From Nostoc sp. UHCC 0870 (GTDB lineage Bacteria; Cyanobacteriota; Cyanobacteriia; Cyanobacteriales; Nostocaceae): a DNA stretch of 64,000 bases. The translations under genes and the position numbers were made by a program. Under the pieces are notes generated by a model. The model had not been told where the DNA came from and did no database searches. It saw only the letters and a list, made by a program, of their open reading frames with translations. The stretch is taken from NCBI RefSeq assembly GCF_022063185.1, contig NZ_CP091913.1:6177141-6241140 (forward strand), in the 5' to 3' direction. This document shows, piece by piece, positions 50,329-59,500 of this stretch; the first letter of the stretch is position 1, and each line of letters opens with the position of its first letter.

Positions 50329-51456
50329 ATGCAGTATCTCTACAAGTTATTAGCAATAGAAAATTCAGAGTTAGCCCAGTTATTGCGGTACAGTCTGTAT
50401 GGACTCGAAGCTTCGCTAAAACAAGCGCAAGCAGAATATCCCCATGACCCTGGTGCTAAGGTGTGCGATGAGGTGCTGCAAGAAATTCATCATCTGCTAC
50501 AAGTAAAGGAAGCGGCGATACCTGTGGTAGGCTGCGTTAACGCACTCAACTCAACAGAATCAAAGTTGGATTATCTCCGCGCCGCATTTGAATCTGACTC
50601 AGAACTCAGCTTATATCTAGGAGACGCACCCCTATACAGTCAAACAGATTCTGACTTGTGGAACGAAATCCATCGCAAACTGTTGCGAGTTCCCGAAGAT
50701 TTGGCGGAATTTTGGCGACAACGCGCTTTAGACTTAGCGCAAGAAGTGGGTGCGTTAGCGCAGTTTACCGGAGGTATCGATAATTCTCAACTCTATCATT
50801 TACCCTTCATCAGAGACGAAATCATCTACCCCGGACTCAGTGGTACGGTGATTTCCCCAGGATTATGCTTGTCTCAAAAAGCCCTTGAGCAGACTAAAAT
50901 TATCCCAGAATATGCTTCTGAGGAATTAACTTTACTAGCGAGTTTCCTAGTTTTATTAGTTAAATTTATTGAAATTGAACCAGAGTTACATCATGCTTTA
51001 AAGAGTGTATTTAGCTTTGACGTGATTCCTCTACATTCCCAGCCAGAACAAAAAATACAATATCTTGAAGCTTTAGGCGATCGCTTCCACCGCACCAAAA
51101 AAGCCGAAGAAACTACCGATCCCTTGCTAATGCTACGCGCCTGGATTGACATGGATGAAGCCATCCACTCCTTAATCTTCGTCCCCCCAGCCGAACGTTA
51201 TTCTTGGTGGGGTAAACTGCAACAAGAATCAAGACGCGCTTTAAAAAAAGTTGTGGCGATCGCAACTAATGCAGGTTACGAAGTGCGAATCCGTCAACTA
51301 ACAGGAATCTATGCTGACATTTGTGCATTAACCAAAGATGACTTACAACTAGACTGCGGCGGAATCCCCGGTGAAGTGTTAACCTGTCTGCGAGTCTATG
51401 CCAGAATTAACAACGAAGAAATTCCCGGACGCGTCATCTTTCGTTCATCACGCTAG
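50329..51456 (+). CDS. Unknown helical protein, third gene of the GTPase/SrfB-like cassette
   Basis: A 375-residue soluble protein that I do not recognise. It is mainly helical by composition: an N-terminal YKLLAIENSELAQLLRYSLY, EIHRKLLRVPEDLAEFWRQR, a hydrophobic LTLLASFLVLLVKFIEIEPE in the middle (not clearly membrane-spanning), and a C-terminal beta-like LTCLRVYARINNEEIPGRVI. A Trp-rich ERYSWWGKLQQESRRALKK precedes the last third. No catalytic motif is visible. Same strand, 77 bases after the SrfB-like gene, with ribosome site AAAAAAAGG. By position it is the third partner of the cassette. Confidence 0.65.
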   Translation: MQYLYKLLAIENSELAQLLRYSLYGLEASLKQAQAEYPHDPGAKVCDEVLQEIHHLLQVKEAAIPVVGCVNALNSTESKLDYLRAAFESDSELSLYLGDAPLYSQTDSDLWNEIHRKLLRVPEDLAEFWRQRALDLAQEVGALAQFTGGIDNSQLYHLPFIRDEIIYPGLSGTVISPGLCLSQKALEQTKIIPEYASEELTLLASFLVLLVKFIEIEPELHHALKSVFSFDVIPLHSQPEQKIQYLEALGDRFHRTKKAEETTDPLLMLRAWIDMDEAIHSLIFVPPAERYSWWGKLQQESRRALKKVVAIATNAGYEVRIRQLTGIYADICALTKDDLQLDCGGIPGEVLTCLRVYARINNEEIPGRVIFRSSR

Positions 51457-51462
51457 AAAAAT

Positions 51463-51579
51463 TTATACTATTGCACTAGGATTAACGGCAGTAATTTCTG
51501 AATAACGGGTAATTGTTTCAATTTCTTCTCTATGAACTTTTTCTAACTCACTCTCCAAAAACCTTGATTGACTGTTCAT
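51463..51579 (-). CDS. Small 38-residue open frame, possibly a gene remnant
   Basis: Reads MNSQSRFLESELEKVHREEI then ETITRYSEITAVNPSAIV. The composition is natural (charged helix followed by a short end), unlike the repeat-derived frames nearby. No ribosome site is evident and nothing in it is recognised. It may be the tail of a lost gene or noise. Confidence 0.2.
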   Translation of the reverse strand: MNSQSRFLESELEKVHREEIETITRYSEITAVNPSAIV

Positions 51580-51636
51580 AAACTTTGCGTTCCTCCGCGT
51601 GAACTCTGCGCCCCTCTGCGTTTAAAAATAATACCC

Positions 51637-52338
51637 TCAACCCCCAGCAAGCAAAGGTAAAATAAACGCCGCCACAATTCCCAATAACACCATTACCTCA
51701 ACAACCCTCAAAAGCAAATTATTCCCCGTCCCAAAATTAGCCGATAAATTACCCCACCAACCACGCAAACCATTCAACCAATGACTAGGGGTATCTTCTG
51801 TGCGTACCTTCAACAAAAACATCGAAACTAATAAAGGTACACCACCCACCTTACTAGACATCAAAACATGAATAGCCAAACAGAAAATTATCACAACCCA
51901 AGCAATCAGATGCAGATAATACCAACTGTGATTTAACTCTCCTGTAGGTAGCCATTCTTCCTTCATCATTCTGCCAGAAATCAAAGCTAAAACAGAAGCT
52001 ATCAACATGAGAGTATTAGCGATTCTGTGCAAACTCACCCACCAAATCGGTCTACCAAACTCAGTTAACTTTTGTAAAGAATCTTGTTGTAATAGTCGTT
52101 TGTTCCCAGCATGAAAACTATAGAGTGCGATCGCCGGAAAAACTACCAAGAAAAAAACTGCCAATGTACCGTGAATATCTATAATGGCATTGATGCGAGG
52201 AATTAGGATTTTACCAAATCTGCCATCAAAAGTATTGTAAACCAAAAATCCTGTAATCATGGCGGCGATCGCTAAAATGCCAGTTAAACCATGCAGAATA
52301 CGTAACAACAATGGTTGGTAGGGGGTAGAACGAGACAT
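51637..52338 (-). CDS. Cytochrome b561/b6-like membrane protein
   Basis: A 233-residue protein with about five hydrophobic segments (residues 14-32, 55-72, 107-122, 140-160 and 208-230). Candidate haem-binding histidines lie inside or next to helices: RILHGLTG, IDIHGTLA, SLHRIANT, YYLHLIAW and LAIHVLMS. This fits a di-haem four-helix cytochrome b of the b561/Ni-Fe hydrogenase b-subunit superfamily. It probably carries electrons across or along the membrane. No redox partner is adjacent. Start at MSRSTPYQP. Confidence 0.75.
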   Translation of the reverse strand: MSRSTPYQPLLLRILHGLTGILAIAAMITGFLVYNTFDGRFGKILIPRINAIIDIHGTLAVFFLVVFPAIALYSFHAGNKRLLQQDSLQKLTEFGRPIWWVSLHRIANTLMLIASVLALISGRMMKEEWLPTGELNHSWYYLHLIAWVVIIFCLAIHVLMSSKVGGVPLLVSMFLLKVRTEDTPSHWLNGLRGWWGNLSANFGTGNNLLLRVVEVMVLLGIVAAFILPLLAGG

Positions 52339-52396
52339 ATAAACTATTTAAATACCGATGAAATTAATATACATTTATTTAAATATTTGTCAATTT

Positions 52397-53263
52397 ATGC
52401 TTAAAAGCCCTCTCCGCTATCCTGGCGGTAAATCAAAAGCTATCAATCAGATAGTTGAATACCTCCCAGAAAGTTTTGCTGAATTTCGTGAACCATTTAT
52501 AGGTGGTGGTTCAGTCTTTATTTACTTAAAACAAAAGTTTCCTCATCTGAAATTTTGGATTAATGATTTGAATCAAGAGTTATTTCTATTCTGGAAAATT
52601 GCTCAATCTGATATATCTCGATTAGTTGCAGAAGTACATCAAATTAAAGCTAAATATAGAGATGGTAAATTATTATTTAAAGAATTAACCAGTGTTGATG
52701 TTAATAGCCTATCTGATTTAGAAAGAGCCGTCCGCTTTTTTGTACTTAATAGAATTACTTTTTCGGGAACTGTAGAATCAGGGGGATTTTCTCAAGAAGC
52801 TTTTCATAAAAGGTTTACTTATTCTTCTATAGAAAGGTTAGAAAAATTAGCAAGTATTTTAACCCCAGATATTCAAATCACTAATTTGGATTACAGCGAA
52901 GTAATAAATGCAGATGGTAAAAATATATTTTTATTTTTAGATCCGCCATATTTTAGTGCTACCAAATCTAAACTATATGGTAGGGATGGTGATTTACATA
53001 CATCTTTTGATCATCATAGATTTGCGGAAATTTTACAAAAATCTCACCATCAATGGTTAATCACTTATGATGATTCACCACGAATTAGAGATAACTTTAA
53101 AGATGCTCATATCTACGAATGGGAGTTACAATATGGCATGAATAATTATAAGCAAGGACGAGCAGCCAAGGGCAAAGAGTTATTTATTAATAACTATAAA
53201 ATTGTCAATAAAAATAGCATTAATAATTCAGCTTTACAATTGCAACTTGATATTTTGACTTAA
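52397..53263 (+). CDS. DNA adenine-N6 methyltransferase, Dam/D12 class
   Basis: A 288-residue alpha-group adenine methylase: LRYPGGKSKAI (AdoMet motif, residues 6-16), FREPFIGGGSVFIYL, WINDLNQELFLFW (acidic AdoMet ribose ligand), and the catalytic FLFLDPPYF (about 180-188), then WLITYDDSPRIRDNF. This class contains Dam (GATC). Heterocystous cyanobacteria have Dam-like solitary methylases, and HIP1 (GCGATCGC) contains GATC, but the target here cannot be read. No restriction gene is adjacent. I use the ATG at 52397 because homology begins there; an ATG at 52358 is also in frame. The gene is AT-richer than its neighbours, which may mean transfer. Confidence 0.85.
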   Translation: MLKSPLRYPGGKSKAINQIVEYLPESFAEFREPFIGGGSVFIYLKQKFPHLKFWINDLNQELFLFWKIAQSDISRLVAEVHQIKAKYRDGKLLFKELTSVDVNSLSDLERAVRFFVLNRITFSGTVESGGFSQEAFHKRFTYSSIERLEKLASILTPDIQITNLDYSEVINADGKNIFLFLDPPYFSATKSKLYGRDGDLHTSFDHHRFAEILQKSHHQWLITYDDSPRIRDNFKDAHIYEWELQYGMNNYKQGRAAKGKELFINNYKIVNKNSINNSALQLQLDILT

Positions 53264-53305
53264 CGTTCCCCCTGCGGTCTTTCCGGGAAAGTGATTAAAA
53301 AAGAA

Positions 53306-53337
53306 AAAAGGTAAAAGAATAATTTCTTTTACCTTTT
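53306..53337. terminator. Bidirectional terminator between the methylase gene and rpoC2
   Basis: A perfect 14-bp stem AAAAGGTAAAAGAA/TTCTTTTACCTTTT with a 4-base loop. The A/T-rich arms give a T-run on either strand, so it can end both convergent transcripts. Confidence 0.8.
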
Positions 53338-53362
53338 AAATTTCCGTGTTTACTTTGAGGAT

Positions 53363-56300
53363 TTAGTCGTCGTCATATTCGTCATCGTCATCTTCTTCTT
53401 CTTCCTCATAGTCGTCGCCTTGGTCATCTTCTATGAGATCATGAATTTCATCTGCGATTAAGTCATCATCATCTAGAATTGCCCGACGATTGGTAAATCC
53501 AGTATCCAAACCAGGCGTATCTAAATTGTAGGCACGAGCTGTGCGGTCATCTAGCACCATATCCAGTGGATCATCAGTTTCATCTAAAACACTGGTGGTA
53601 TCTAAAGTCGCGTAATCATCAATCATACCGGGTTCATCGTAGGTATTGTAACCAGTTCCCGCCGGAATCAATCGACCGATAATTACGTTTTCTTTCAAGC
53701 CACGTAACCAATCAGATTTACCTTCAATCGCCGCTTCCGTGAGAACCCGTGTGGTTTCTTGGAAGGATGCAGCAGAAATAAAGCTATCAGTATTCAATGA
53801 TGCTTTAGTTATCCCTAACAATACTGGGGTGTATTCCGCCCTAGCACCGCCAGTAATAGCCATAGCTTCATTTACCTGTTCAACTTGGCGTAATTCCACC
53901 AACTCACCAGGAAGCATAGTAGTGTCACCACCATCATCAATCCTGACTTTGTTGGTCATTTGGCGCACAATGACTTCGATGTGTTTATCGGCAATATCAA
54001 TCCCTTGGGATTGGTAAACCATCTGCACTTCGTTCACTAAGAATGTCTGTACCTTTTGTAAGGCGTGGCTGGCGCAAGCATAAATTCCGTCTTCTGAACC
54101 TAGGCTAAAGAAGACTTCGAGAATTTCATGGGGGTTAGAAGGCCCATCACACAATGGTTGTCCAACAGTCACAGGAGAACCATCTGGCATGGCTAAATTT
54201 TGTCCAGGGCCTAGGGGGTAATCGGTAACTACACCATTGGCTTCTACGACTTTAACAGCGATCGCTTCATCGCCATCACCGTAAACTACCTTGACTTCCC
54301 CACTGCGTTTTGCCAAGATACAAGCTTCTTTGGGTTTCCGGGCTTCTAGCAGTTCTTCAATCCGAGGCAAACCTTGAATGATGTCCCCGGTTTTCGCCCG
54401 TTCAAACACCAACAGCACTAAGTTATCGCCCCGTTGTACCAAGTCGCCGTCTTCTATCTGCAACACTGCACCAGGACTGACTCGATAAGGACGACCCACG
54501 CGGATAGTCACCGCATAGTTTTGGGTGCTGAGGGCTGAGTCTTGAGTTGTGGAAGTGGCGGCGGCATTTTTGACTGAGACAACTTGCCCAGATTCTTCAG
54601 CTAAAACTCCAGGGGCAATTTCTGTCCCCGCGACGATTAAGCTACCCGCTTTTACTTTGGGTTGGACGCTGGTATTCACTGTGATCATGTCACTGTGACG
54701 CAGTACCAAACAACGACGCACAGCTTCAGTGCCTTTCTGCACACCCCGCACAATCCCACCTTCTTTGGACAGGATTTGGGTACTTGCTACCACAGAACCA
54801 GGTGCGATCGTGTCGCCATCTTTTACTTGTAAGGTAGTGTGGGTACTACCTTGGGTGGCATCAGCCGCAATATCACGACGGATGACCAATGATTCCAAAA
54901 TTACCAACTGCAAGCGTTGAATTTCTGCGTTTTCAGCATCAGAGACTAATTCAATATCTGCTGCTAGGGGAGAAGCATTATGTTCTTGTTCGCCATCCTG
55001 CTCAATTTCCAAAACTAATTGGGTACGTAGCAGTTCCACACCTTCTACAGACTTAACGCGTTCAGAATCTTTGTAAGGCAAACGCTGTACTGCCCGCAAC
55101 TGAATCGAACGTCCTGTTTGTTGGCTAACAGAGGTAGTGGATGGCACATCAGGATTATTCGGTACAGCAAACTCCACAACTGGACGGCTTAATAATGCCG
55201 GGCCTTCTGGTGACTCCACATACTGGATGTAACGTAGTTCCGTGAAAATTCGTCCCAACAATTCTTCACCAGCCGGCAGAAATGTGTCATCACGCCCAAC
55301 CACTGCTTCTGGATCATCTACCATCAGCAATTCCCCTGGCTTCACCACCACTTCCCGCAAAATGTCATTTTTCTGGGTGACTTCAACTACACCATTGTTT
55401 TGACAGAAGATGTCTTTCACGACCTCAGTGCCAGCTTCGACATACTGACCATCTTCTACCAACAGCAAGGAGATGTCTTTGTTGACTTCGTGGGTTTCTT
55501 CGGGAATCCACAACATTGTGCCGCCCTGTACCACTTCATAGCCCAGCTTGGCTTTACCTTTCTTCTGGACTTCTACACCTGCAAATTTCAAGAAGCCGCC
55601 TGTGGTGGTACGGTAGTGATCATCAATCAACTCAGCTACCACTTGACCATTTTGAACTTTTGTGCCTGGTGTGGCCCGCAAGTTAAATACTTGGTTATTG
55701 GCAGTGGTGACTAAGTAATTATTGCGCCCCTGGGAACTTTGAACGGTAACTGTAGCTTGGTCTAAAACCACAGAAGCCGTGATAATCTCTATTTCCCTGG
55801 TACTCTTACCTGGAGTAGCTTCTGGTAAACGGACGACACCACCGTGTATAGTTGTTAATTTAGTTGCTGCCAAAACGCCGTTAGTTTCTACTGCGTCGCC
55901 GTTTTTGACTGCCAATTCTGCCCCTGGTGGTAAGTTATAAACTTCCCCAGACAAAATCCAAATCAAACCACCTCTGGCGGCTGTGATGGTGGTGTTGCCT
56001 TGACGGTCTGTTTTTTGTTCAGGAACTACTTCCGCAAACTTCACTTCCCCAGCCAAATCAGAAGCCACATCTTTCACGGCTTTTTCTGTATTGGTACGGG
56101 TAGTACGTGCGCCTAGGGCAACTTCTGCCAGTAACTGACCAGTTTTTATTGACTGCCCATCAAATAGATATAGTGTAGAACCTTGGGTAAGATTAACTTC
56201 TTGGGGTACTGGGGTTTCAGACCCTTCCTTACGTGGTTCTAAAATCAGAATCCCGTTACTTTCCACGTACAAGGCATCTTCCCCGTGGCGGGTACGATAG

Positions 56301-57415
56301 GGTCTTGTCCGCAATTTTTTTGGCAGCTTAACAGTACCATCAACCTTGGAACGCACTTGTTGCGCTACTTCCCCCGTGAACACACCGCCAGTGTGGAATG
56401 TCCGCATGGTTAACTGTGTTCCAGGTTCACCGATACTTTGAGCCGCGATAATCCCCACCGCTTCACCCAAGTCTACCATCTTAGCGTGAGCCAAACTCCA
56501 CCCGTAGCAGTGTTGACAGACGGAACGGGCTGCTTCACAAGTTAGCGGCGATCGCACCACAACTTGTGTCACCCCAGCTTTTTCAATCTCTTTGGCTAAG
56601 TCGTCAGAAATTGGAGTATTGCGGGGTGCAATTACTGCTTTTGTCGTAGGATGTATGACATCTTCTCCTATGACCCGTCCTAGTAAGCGTGTAGATAGCT
56701 TGATTAGGGTTTTGCTACCTTCGGTCATCGCCCGGACGGGAATCCCTCTAGTCGTGCCACAGTCAATTTCCCGAATGATCACATCCTGAGATACGTCAAC
56801 TAGACGGCGGGTCAGATAACCAGAGTCGGCGGTACGTAAAGCTGTGTCTACCAAGCCTTTTCTCGCACCGTAAGACGAAATAATATATTCCGTTACAGTT
56901 AGACCTTCGCGGAAGTTGGTTTTGATAGGTAAGTCAATAATTTCCCCTTGAGGATCTGCCATCAGTCCCCGCATCCCTACCAATTGCCGTACCTGAGAGA
57001 TATTACCCCGCGCCCCAGAGAAGGCCATCATATACACGGAGTTGAGGGGATTAGTCTTTTTAAAGTGGACAACTACTTCATCTTTCAGGGCTTCACTAGT
57101 ACCGTTCCAGGTATCAATTACCTTTTGGAAGCGTTCTACTTCTGTAATTTCTCCCCGTTGGTAACGAGCTTCGGTCGCCAGAATTTCTTCCTCAGCCGCC
57201 TCCAACAGCCTCTTCTTACTAGGCGGAATCATCAAATCATCAACACTGATGGAAACCCCGGCTCTAGTAGCGTAGCGAAATCCTAAATCTTTTAGTTTAT
57301 CCGCCATCACCGCAGTTCGCGCCGTCCCATGATGGGTAAACGCCCAAGAAATCAAATTTCTCAGTTGACCTTTGTCAACGACGCGATTGCGAAAAATCAT
57401 TTTTTCGTTAGTCAT
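53363..57415 (-). CDS. rpoC2: RNA polymerase beta' subunit, C-terminal part (rpoC2)
   Basis: The 1350-residue C-terminal part of beta', separate from rpoC1 as in all cyanobacteria. Conserved N-terminal parts include SGARGNISQVRQLVGMRGLM, TEYIISSYGARKGLVDTALR and the bridge/trigger-loop region EPGTQLTMRTFHTGG. The long middle (about 350-990) is the large lineage insertion (SI3) within the trigger loop. Then come FQETTRVLTEAAIEGKSDWL and ENVIIGRLIPAGTG. The end is an extreme acidic tail (YEEEEEDDDDEYDDD). It is the last gene of the rpo cluster, 89 bases after rpoC1, with a strong terminator behind it. Confidence 0.98.
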   Translation of the reverse strand: MTNEKMIFRNRVVDKGQLRNLISWAFTHHGTARTAVMADKLKDLGFRYATRAGVSISVDDLMIPPSKKRLLEAAEEEILATEARYQRGEITEVERFQKVIDTWNGTSEALKDEVVVHFKKTNPLNSVYMMAFSGARGNISQVRQLVGMRGLMADPQGEIIDLPIKTNFREGLTVTEYIISSYGARKGLVDTALRTADSGYLTRRLVDVSQDVIIREIDCGTTRGIPVRAMTEGSKTLIKLSTRLLGRVIGEDVIHPTTKAVIAPRNTPISDDLAKEIEKAGVTQVVVRSPLTCEAARSVCQHCYGWSLAHAKMVDLGEAVGIIAAQSIGEPGTQLTMRTFHTGGVFTGEVAQQVRSKVDGTVKLPKKLRTRPYRTRHGEDALYVESNGILILEPRKEGSETPVPQEVNLTQGSTLYLFDGQSIKTGQLLAEVALGARTTRTNTEKAVKDVASDLAGEVKFAEVVPEQKTDRQGNTTITAARGGLIWILSGEVYNLPPGAELAVKNGDAVETNGVLAATKLTTIHGGVVRLPEATPGKSTREIEIITASVVLDQATVTVQSSQGRNNYLVTTANNQVFNLRATPGTKVQNGQVVAELIDDHYRTTTGGFLKFAGVEVQKKGKAKLGYEVVQGGTMLWIPEETHEVNKDISLLLVEDGQYVEAGTEVVKDIFCQNNGVVEVTQKNDILREVVVKPGELLMVDDPEAVVGRDDTFLPAGEELLGRIFTELRYIQYVESPEGPALLSRPVVEFAVPNNPDVPSTTSVSQQTGRSIQLRAVQRLPYKDSERVKSVEGVELLRTQLVLEIEQDGEQEHNASPLAADIELVSDAENAEIQRLQLVILESLVIRRDIAADATQGSTHTTLQVKDGDTIAPGSVVASTQILSKEGGIVRGVQKGTEAVRRCLVLRHSDMITVNTSVQPKVKAGSLIVAGTEIAPGVLAEESGQVVSVKNAAATSTTQDSALSTQNYAVTIRVGRPYRVSPGAVLQIEDGDLVQRGDNLVLLVFERAKTGDIIQGLPRIEELLEARKPKEACILAKRSGEVKVVYGDGDEAIAVKVVEANGVVTDYPLGPGQNLAMPDGSPVTVGQPLCDGPSNPHEILEVFFSLGSEDGIYACASHALQKVQTFLVNEVQMVYQSQGIDIADKHIEVIVRQMTNKVRIDDGGDTTMLPGELVELRQVEQVNEAMAITGGARAEYTPVLLGITKASLNTDSFISAASFQETTRVLTEAAIEGKSDWLRGLKENVIIGRLIPAGTGYNTYDEPGMIDDYATLDTTSVLDETDDPLDMVLDDRTARAYNLDTPGLDTGFTNRRAILDDDDLIADEIHDLIEDDQGDDYEEEEEDDDDEYDDD

Positions 57416-57504
57416 TAGTCATTAGTCCTTAGTCTTGAGTCCTGAGTTATGAGTCCTGGGTGCTGAGTAAAAAACACTCAGCACTCAGCACTCAGCACTC
57501 GTTA
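57416..57504. repeat. STRR spacer between rpoC1 and rpoC2 with hairpin
   Basis: Made of TTAGTCA/GAGTCCT and CACTCAG units. GTGCTGAGT (57460-57468) and ACTCAGCAC (57476-57484) can form a 9-bp hairpin inside the operon transcript. Confidence 0.85.
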
Positions 57505-59382
57505 CTAACTGGCAAGTGCTTCTTGAATCGCTTTATTGTAAATAACGCGACCTGGAGTTGTGCGTATATACTGAGAAAGTAAATTTCCCTGGGCATCTTG
57601 TCTAACGCGGCGGAACTTGTACATTACAGTCCGAGTACCATCTTCGTTATTTGTAATTTCCAGAGGTTCTGTATCTGGTTCGTCAGATTCTAGTTCACCA
57701 TCAAACCGCACATAGATATAAGCGTGCAGGTCAATTTGCTCTTGCTGGAAGGCCATAATTACGTCATCCAGCGAAGCAAAGTATTTACCTGCGCCCTTAG
57801 TAGCATTGGGGTTTTCCGCAGTTAGGTAATATGCCCCCAATACCATATCTTGGCTAGGTGTGATAATGGGTCTACCCGTGGCTGGTGACAAAATGTTGTT
57901 AGAAGCCAGCATTAATAGCCGCGCCTCAGCCTGACTTTCCAAAGACAGTGGTACGTGTACCGCCATTTGGTCACCGTCAAAGTCGGCGTTAAAGGCTGGA
58001 CATACCAAAGGATGTAGTTGAATCGCTCTCCCTTCCACCAAAATCGGCTCAAAAGCCTGAATACCCAAACGGTGCAGCGTTGGCGCACGGTTGAGCATGA
58101 CGGGGTGTCCTTCAATTACCTCTTCCAAGACATCCCAAACACTGGGGTCATTGCGAGATATCAACTTTTTCGCAGCTTTGATATTATTCACCATGCCACT
58201 GCGAATCAGGCGATTAATCACAAATGGTTGAAATAGCTCAATGGCCATTTCTCTGGGCAACCCGCACTGGTGAATCTTCAGCTTTGGCCCGACCACAATT
58301 ACAGAACGGCCAGAGTAGTCAACCCGTTTACCCAACAAGTTTTGCCGGAAACGTCCTTGCTTACCCTCAATAATGTCAGACAAGGATTTCAGGGGTCGGT
58401 TGTTTGCCCCGACTACGGTACGTCCCCGCCGACCGTTGTCAATCAAAGCGTCTACCGCTTCTTGCAGCATCCGCTTTTCGTTCCGCACAATAATTTCCGG
58501 TGCGAGAATTTCTTGCAGTCGTGCTAAACGATTATTCCGGTTAATAACGCGGCGATATAAATCATTCAAATCGCTGGTAGCAAATCGTCCGCCATCCAGC
58601 TGCACCATTGGGCGCAAATCTGGAGGAATTACGGGAATGACTGTCATCACCATCCACTCTGGCTTTGAACCAGTAGCAATGAAGTTGTCAATCACCCGCA
58701 GGCGTTTAATCAGTTTTGCCCGCTTTTGCCCTTTGGCATTGCCAATTTCTTCCCGGAGGTTTTCGGCTTCCTGTTCTAAATTAATGTCAGCCAACAAGCG
58801 CAATAATGCTTCCGCACCAATGCCTACTTCTACACCTTGCAACAGAGAATCTTCGCTATAAATTTGGTCTTCAATTTCTAACCACTGGTCTTCACTCAGT
58901 AGCTGTTTATAGGTTAAAGTTTCAGCGTTGCCAGGACTCAAGACAACATAAGAGTTGAAATAGACAATTTGTTCCACATCCCGCAAGGGCATATCTAGCA
59001 GGATGGAAATATAACTGGGAATACCTTTGAGATACCAAACATGGGCTACTGGGGCAGCAAGTTTAATGTATCCCATGCGATGGCGGCGCACCCGTGATTC
59101 GGTGACTTCTACACCACAACGCTCACAGACAATACCCCTATGGCGGACTCTCTTATACTTACCACAGTGACATTCCCAATCTTTCGCAGGGCCAAAGATG
59201 CGCTCACAAAATAAGCCATCCATTTCTGGCTTGAGGGTGCGGTAATTAATCGTCTCTGGTTTGGTGACTTCACCGACTACCTGTCCATTGGGTAATGTCC
59301 TCTCACCCCATTGGCGAATCCGTTCTGGTGATGCCAAGCCGATTTTTACGTAGTCAAACTGATTAGTTTGGGCAGGTCTCAT
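57505..59382 (-). CDS. rpoC1: RNA polymerase gamma subunit (N-terminal beta', rpoC1)
   Basis: The N-terminal part of beta', called gamma in cyanobacteria. From the ATG at 59382 it has 625 residues and begins MRPAQTNQFDYVKIGLAS, the usual start. Zinc ligands are in CHCGKYKRVRHRGIVCERCG. The catalytic magnesium motif NADFDGDQMAVH is at about 464-475, and GKRVDYSGRSVIVVGP lies before it. The frame continues 11 codons upstream to 59415, but that part comes from the repeat spacer. Second gene of the rpoB-rpoC1-rpoC2 cluster. Confidence 0.97.
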   Translation of the reverse strand: MRPAQTNQFDYVKIGLASPERIRQWGERTLPNGQVVGEVTKPETINYRTLKPEMDGLFCERIFGPAKDWECHCGKYKRVRHRGIVCERCGVEVTESRVRRHRMGYIKLAAPVAHVWYLKGIPSYISILLDMPLRDVEQIVYFNSYVVLSPGNAETLTYKQLLSEDQWLEIEDQIYSEDSLLQGVEVGIGAEALLRLLADINLEQEAENLREEIGNAKGQKRAKLIKRLRVIDNFIATGSKPEWMVMTVIPVIPPDLRPMVQLDGGRFATSDLNDLYRRVINRNNRLARLQEILAPEIIVRNEKRMLQEAVDALIDNGRRGRTVVGANNRPLKSLSDIIEGKQGRFRQNLLGKRVDYSGRSVIVVGPKLKIHQCGLPREMAIELFQPFVINRLIRSGMVNNIKAAKKLISRNDPSVWDVLEEVIEGHPVMLNRAPTLHRLGIQAFEPILVEGRAIQLHPLVCPAFNADFDGDQMAVHVPLSLESQAEARLLMLASNNILSPATGRPIITPSQDMVLGAYYLTAENPNATKGAGKYFASLDDVIMAFQQEQIDLHAYIYVRFDGELESDEPDTEPLEITNNEDGTRTVMYKFRRVRQDAQGNLLSQYIRTTPGRVIYNKAIQEALAS

Positions 59383-59415
59383 ACTTAAGTGCTGAGTTTT
59401 GAGTAGATTATTCAA

Positions 59416-59500
59416 TTAAAAGGTGTGAGTTCAGAGATATCTAAGTTCTGGATGCTGAGTATTAAAAACTCAGCACTCAGCACTCAGCACTCAGCACTCA
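59416..59500. repeat. STRR spacer between rpoB and rpoC1 with hairpin
   Basis: CACTCAG heptamers fill the second half. GCTGAGT (59454-59460) and ACTCAGC (59468-59474) can pair. It is the same repeat family as the rpoC1-rpoC2 spacer. Confidence 0.85.
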
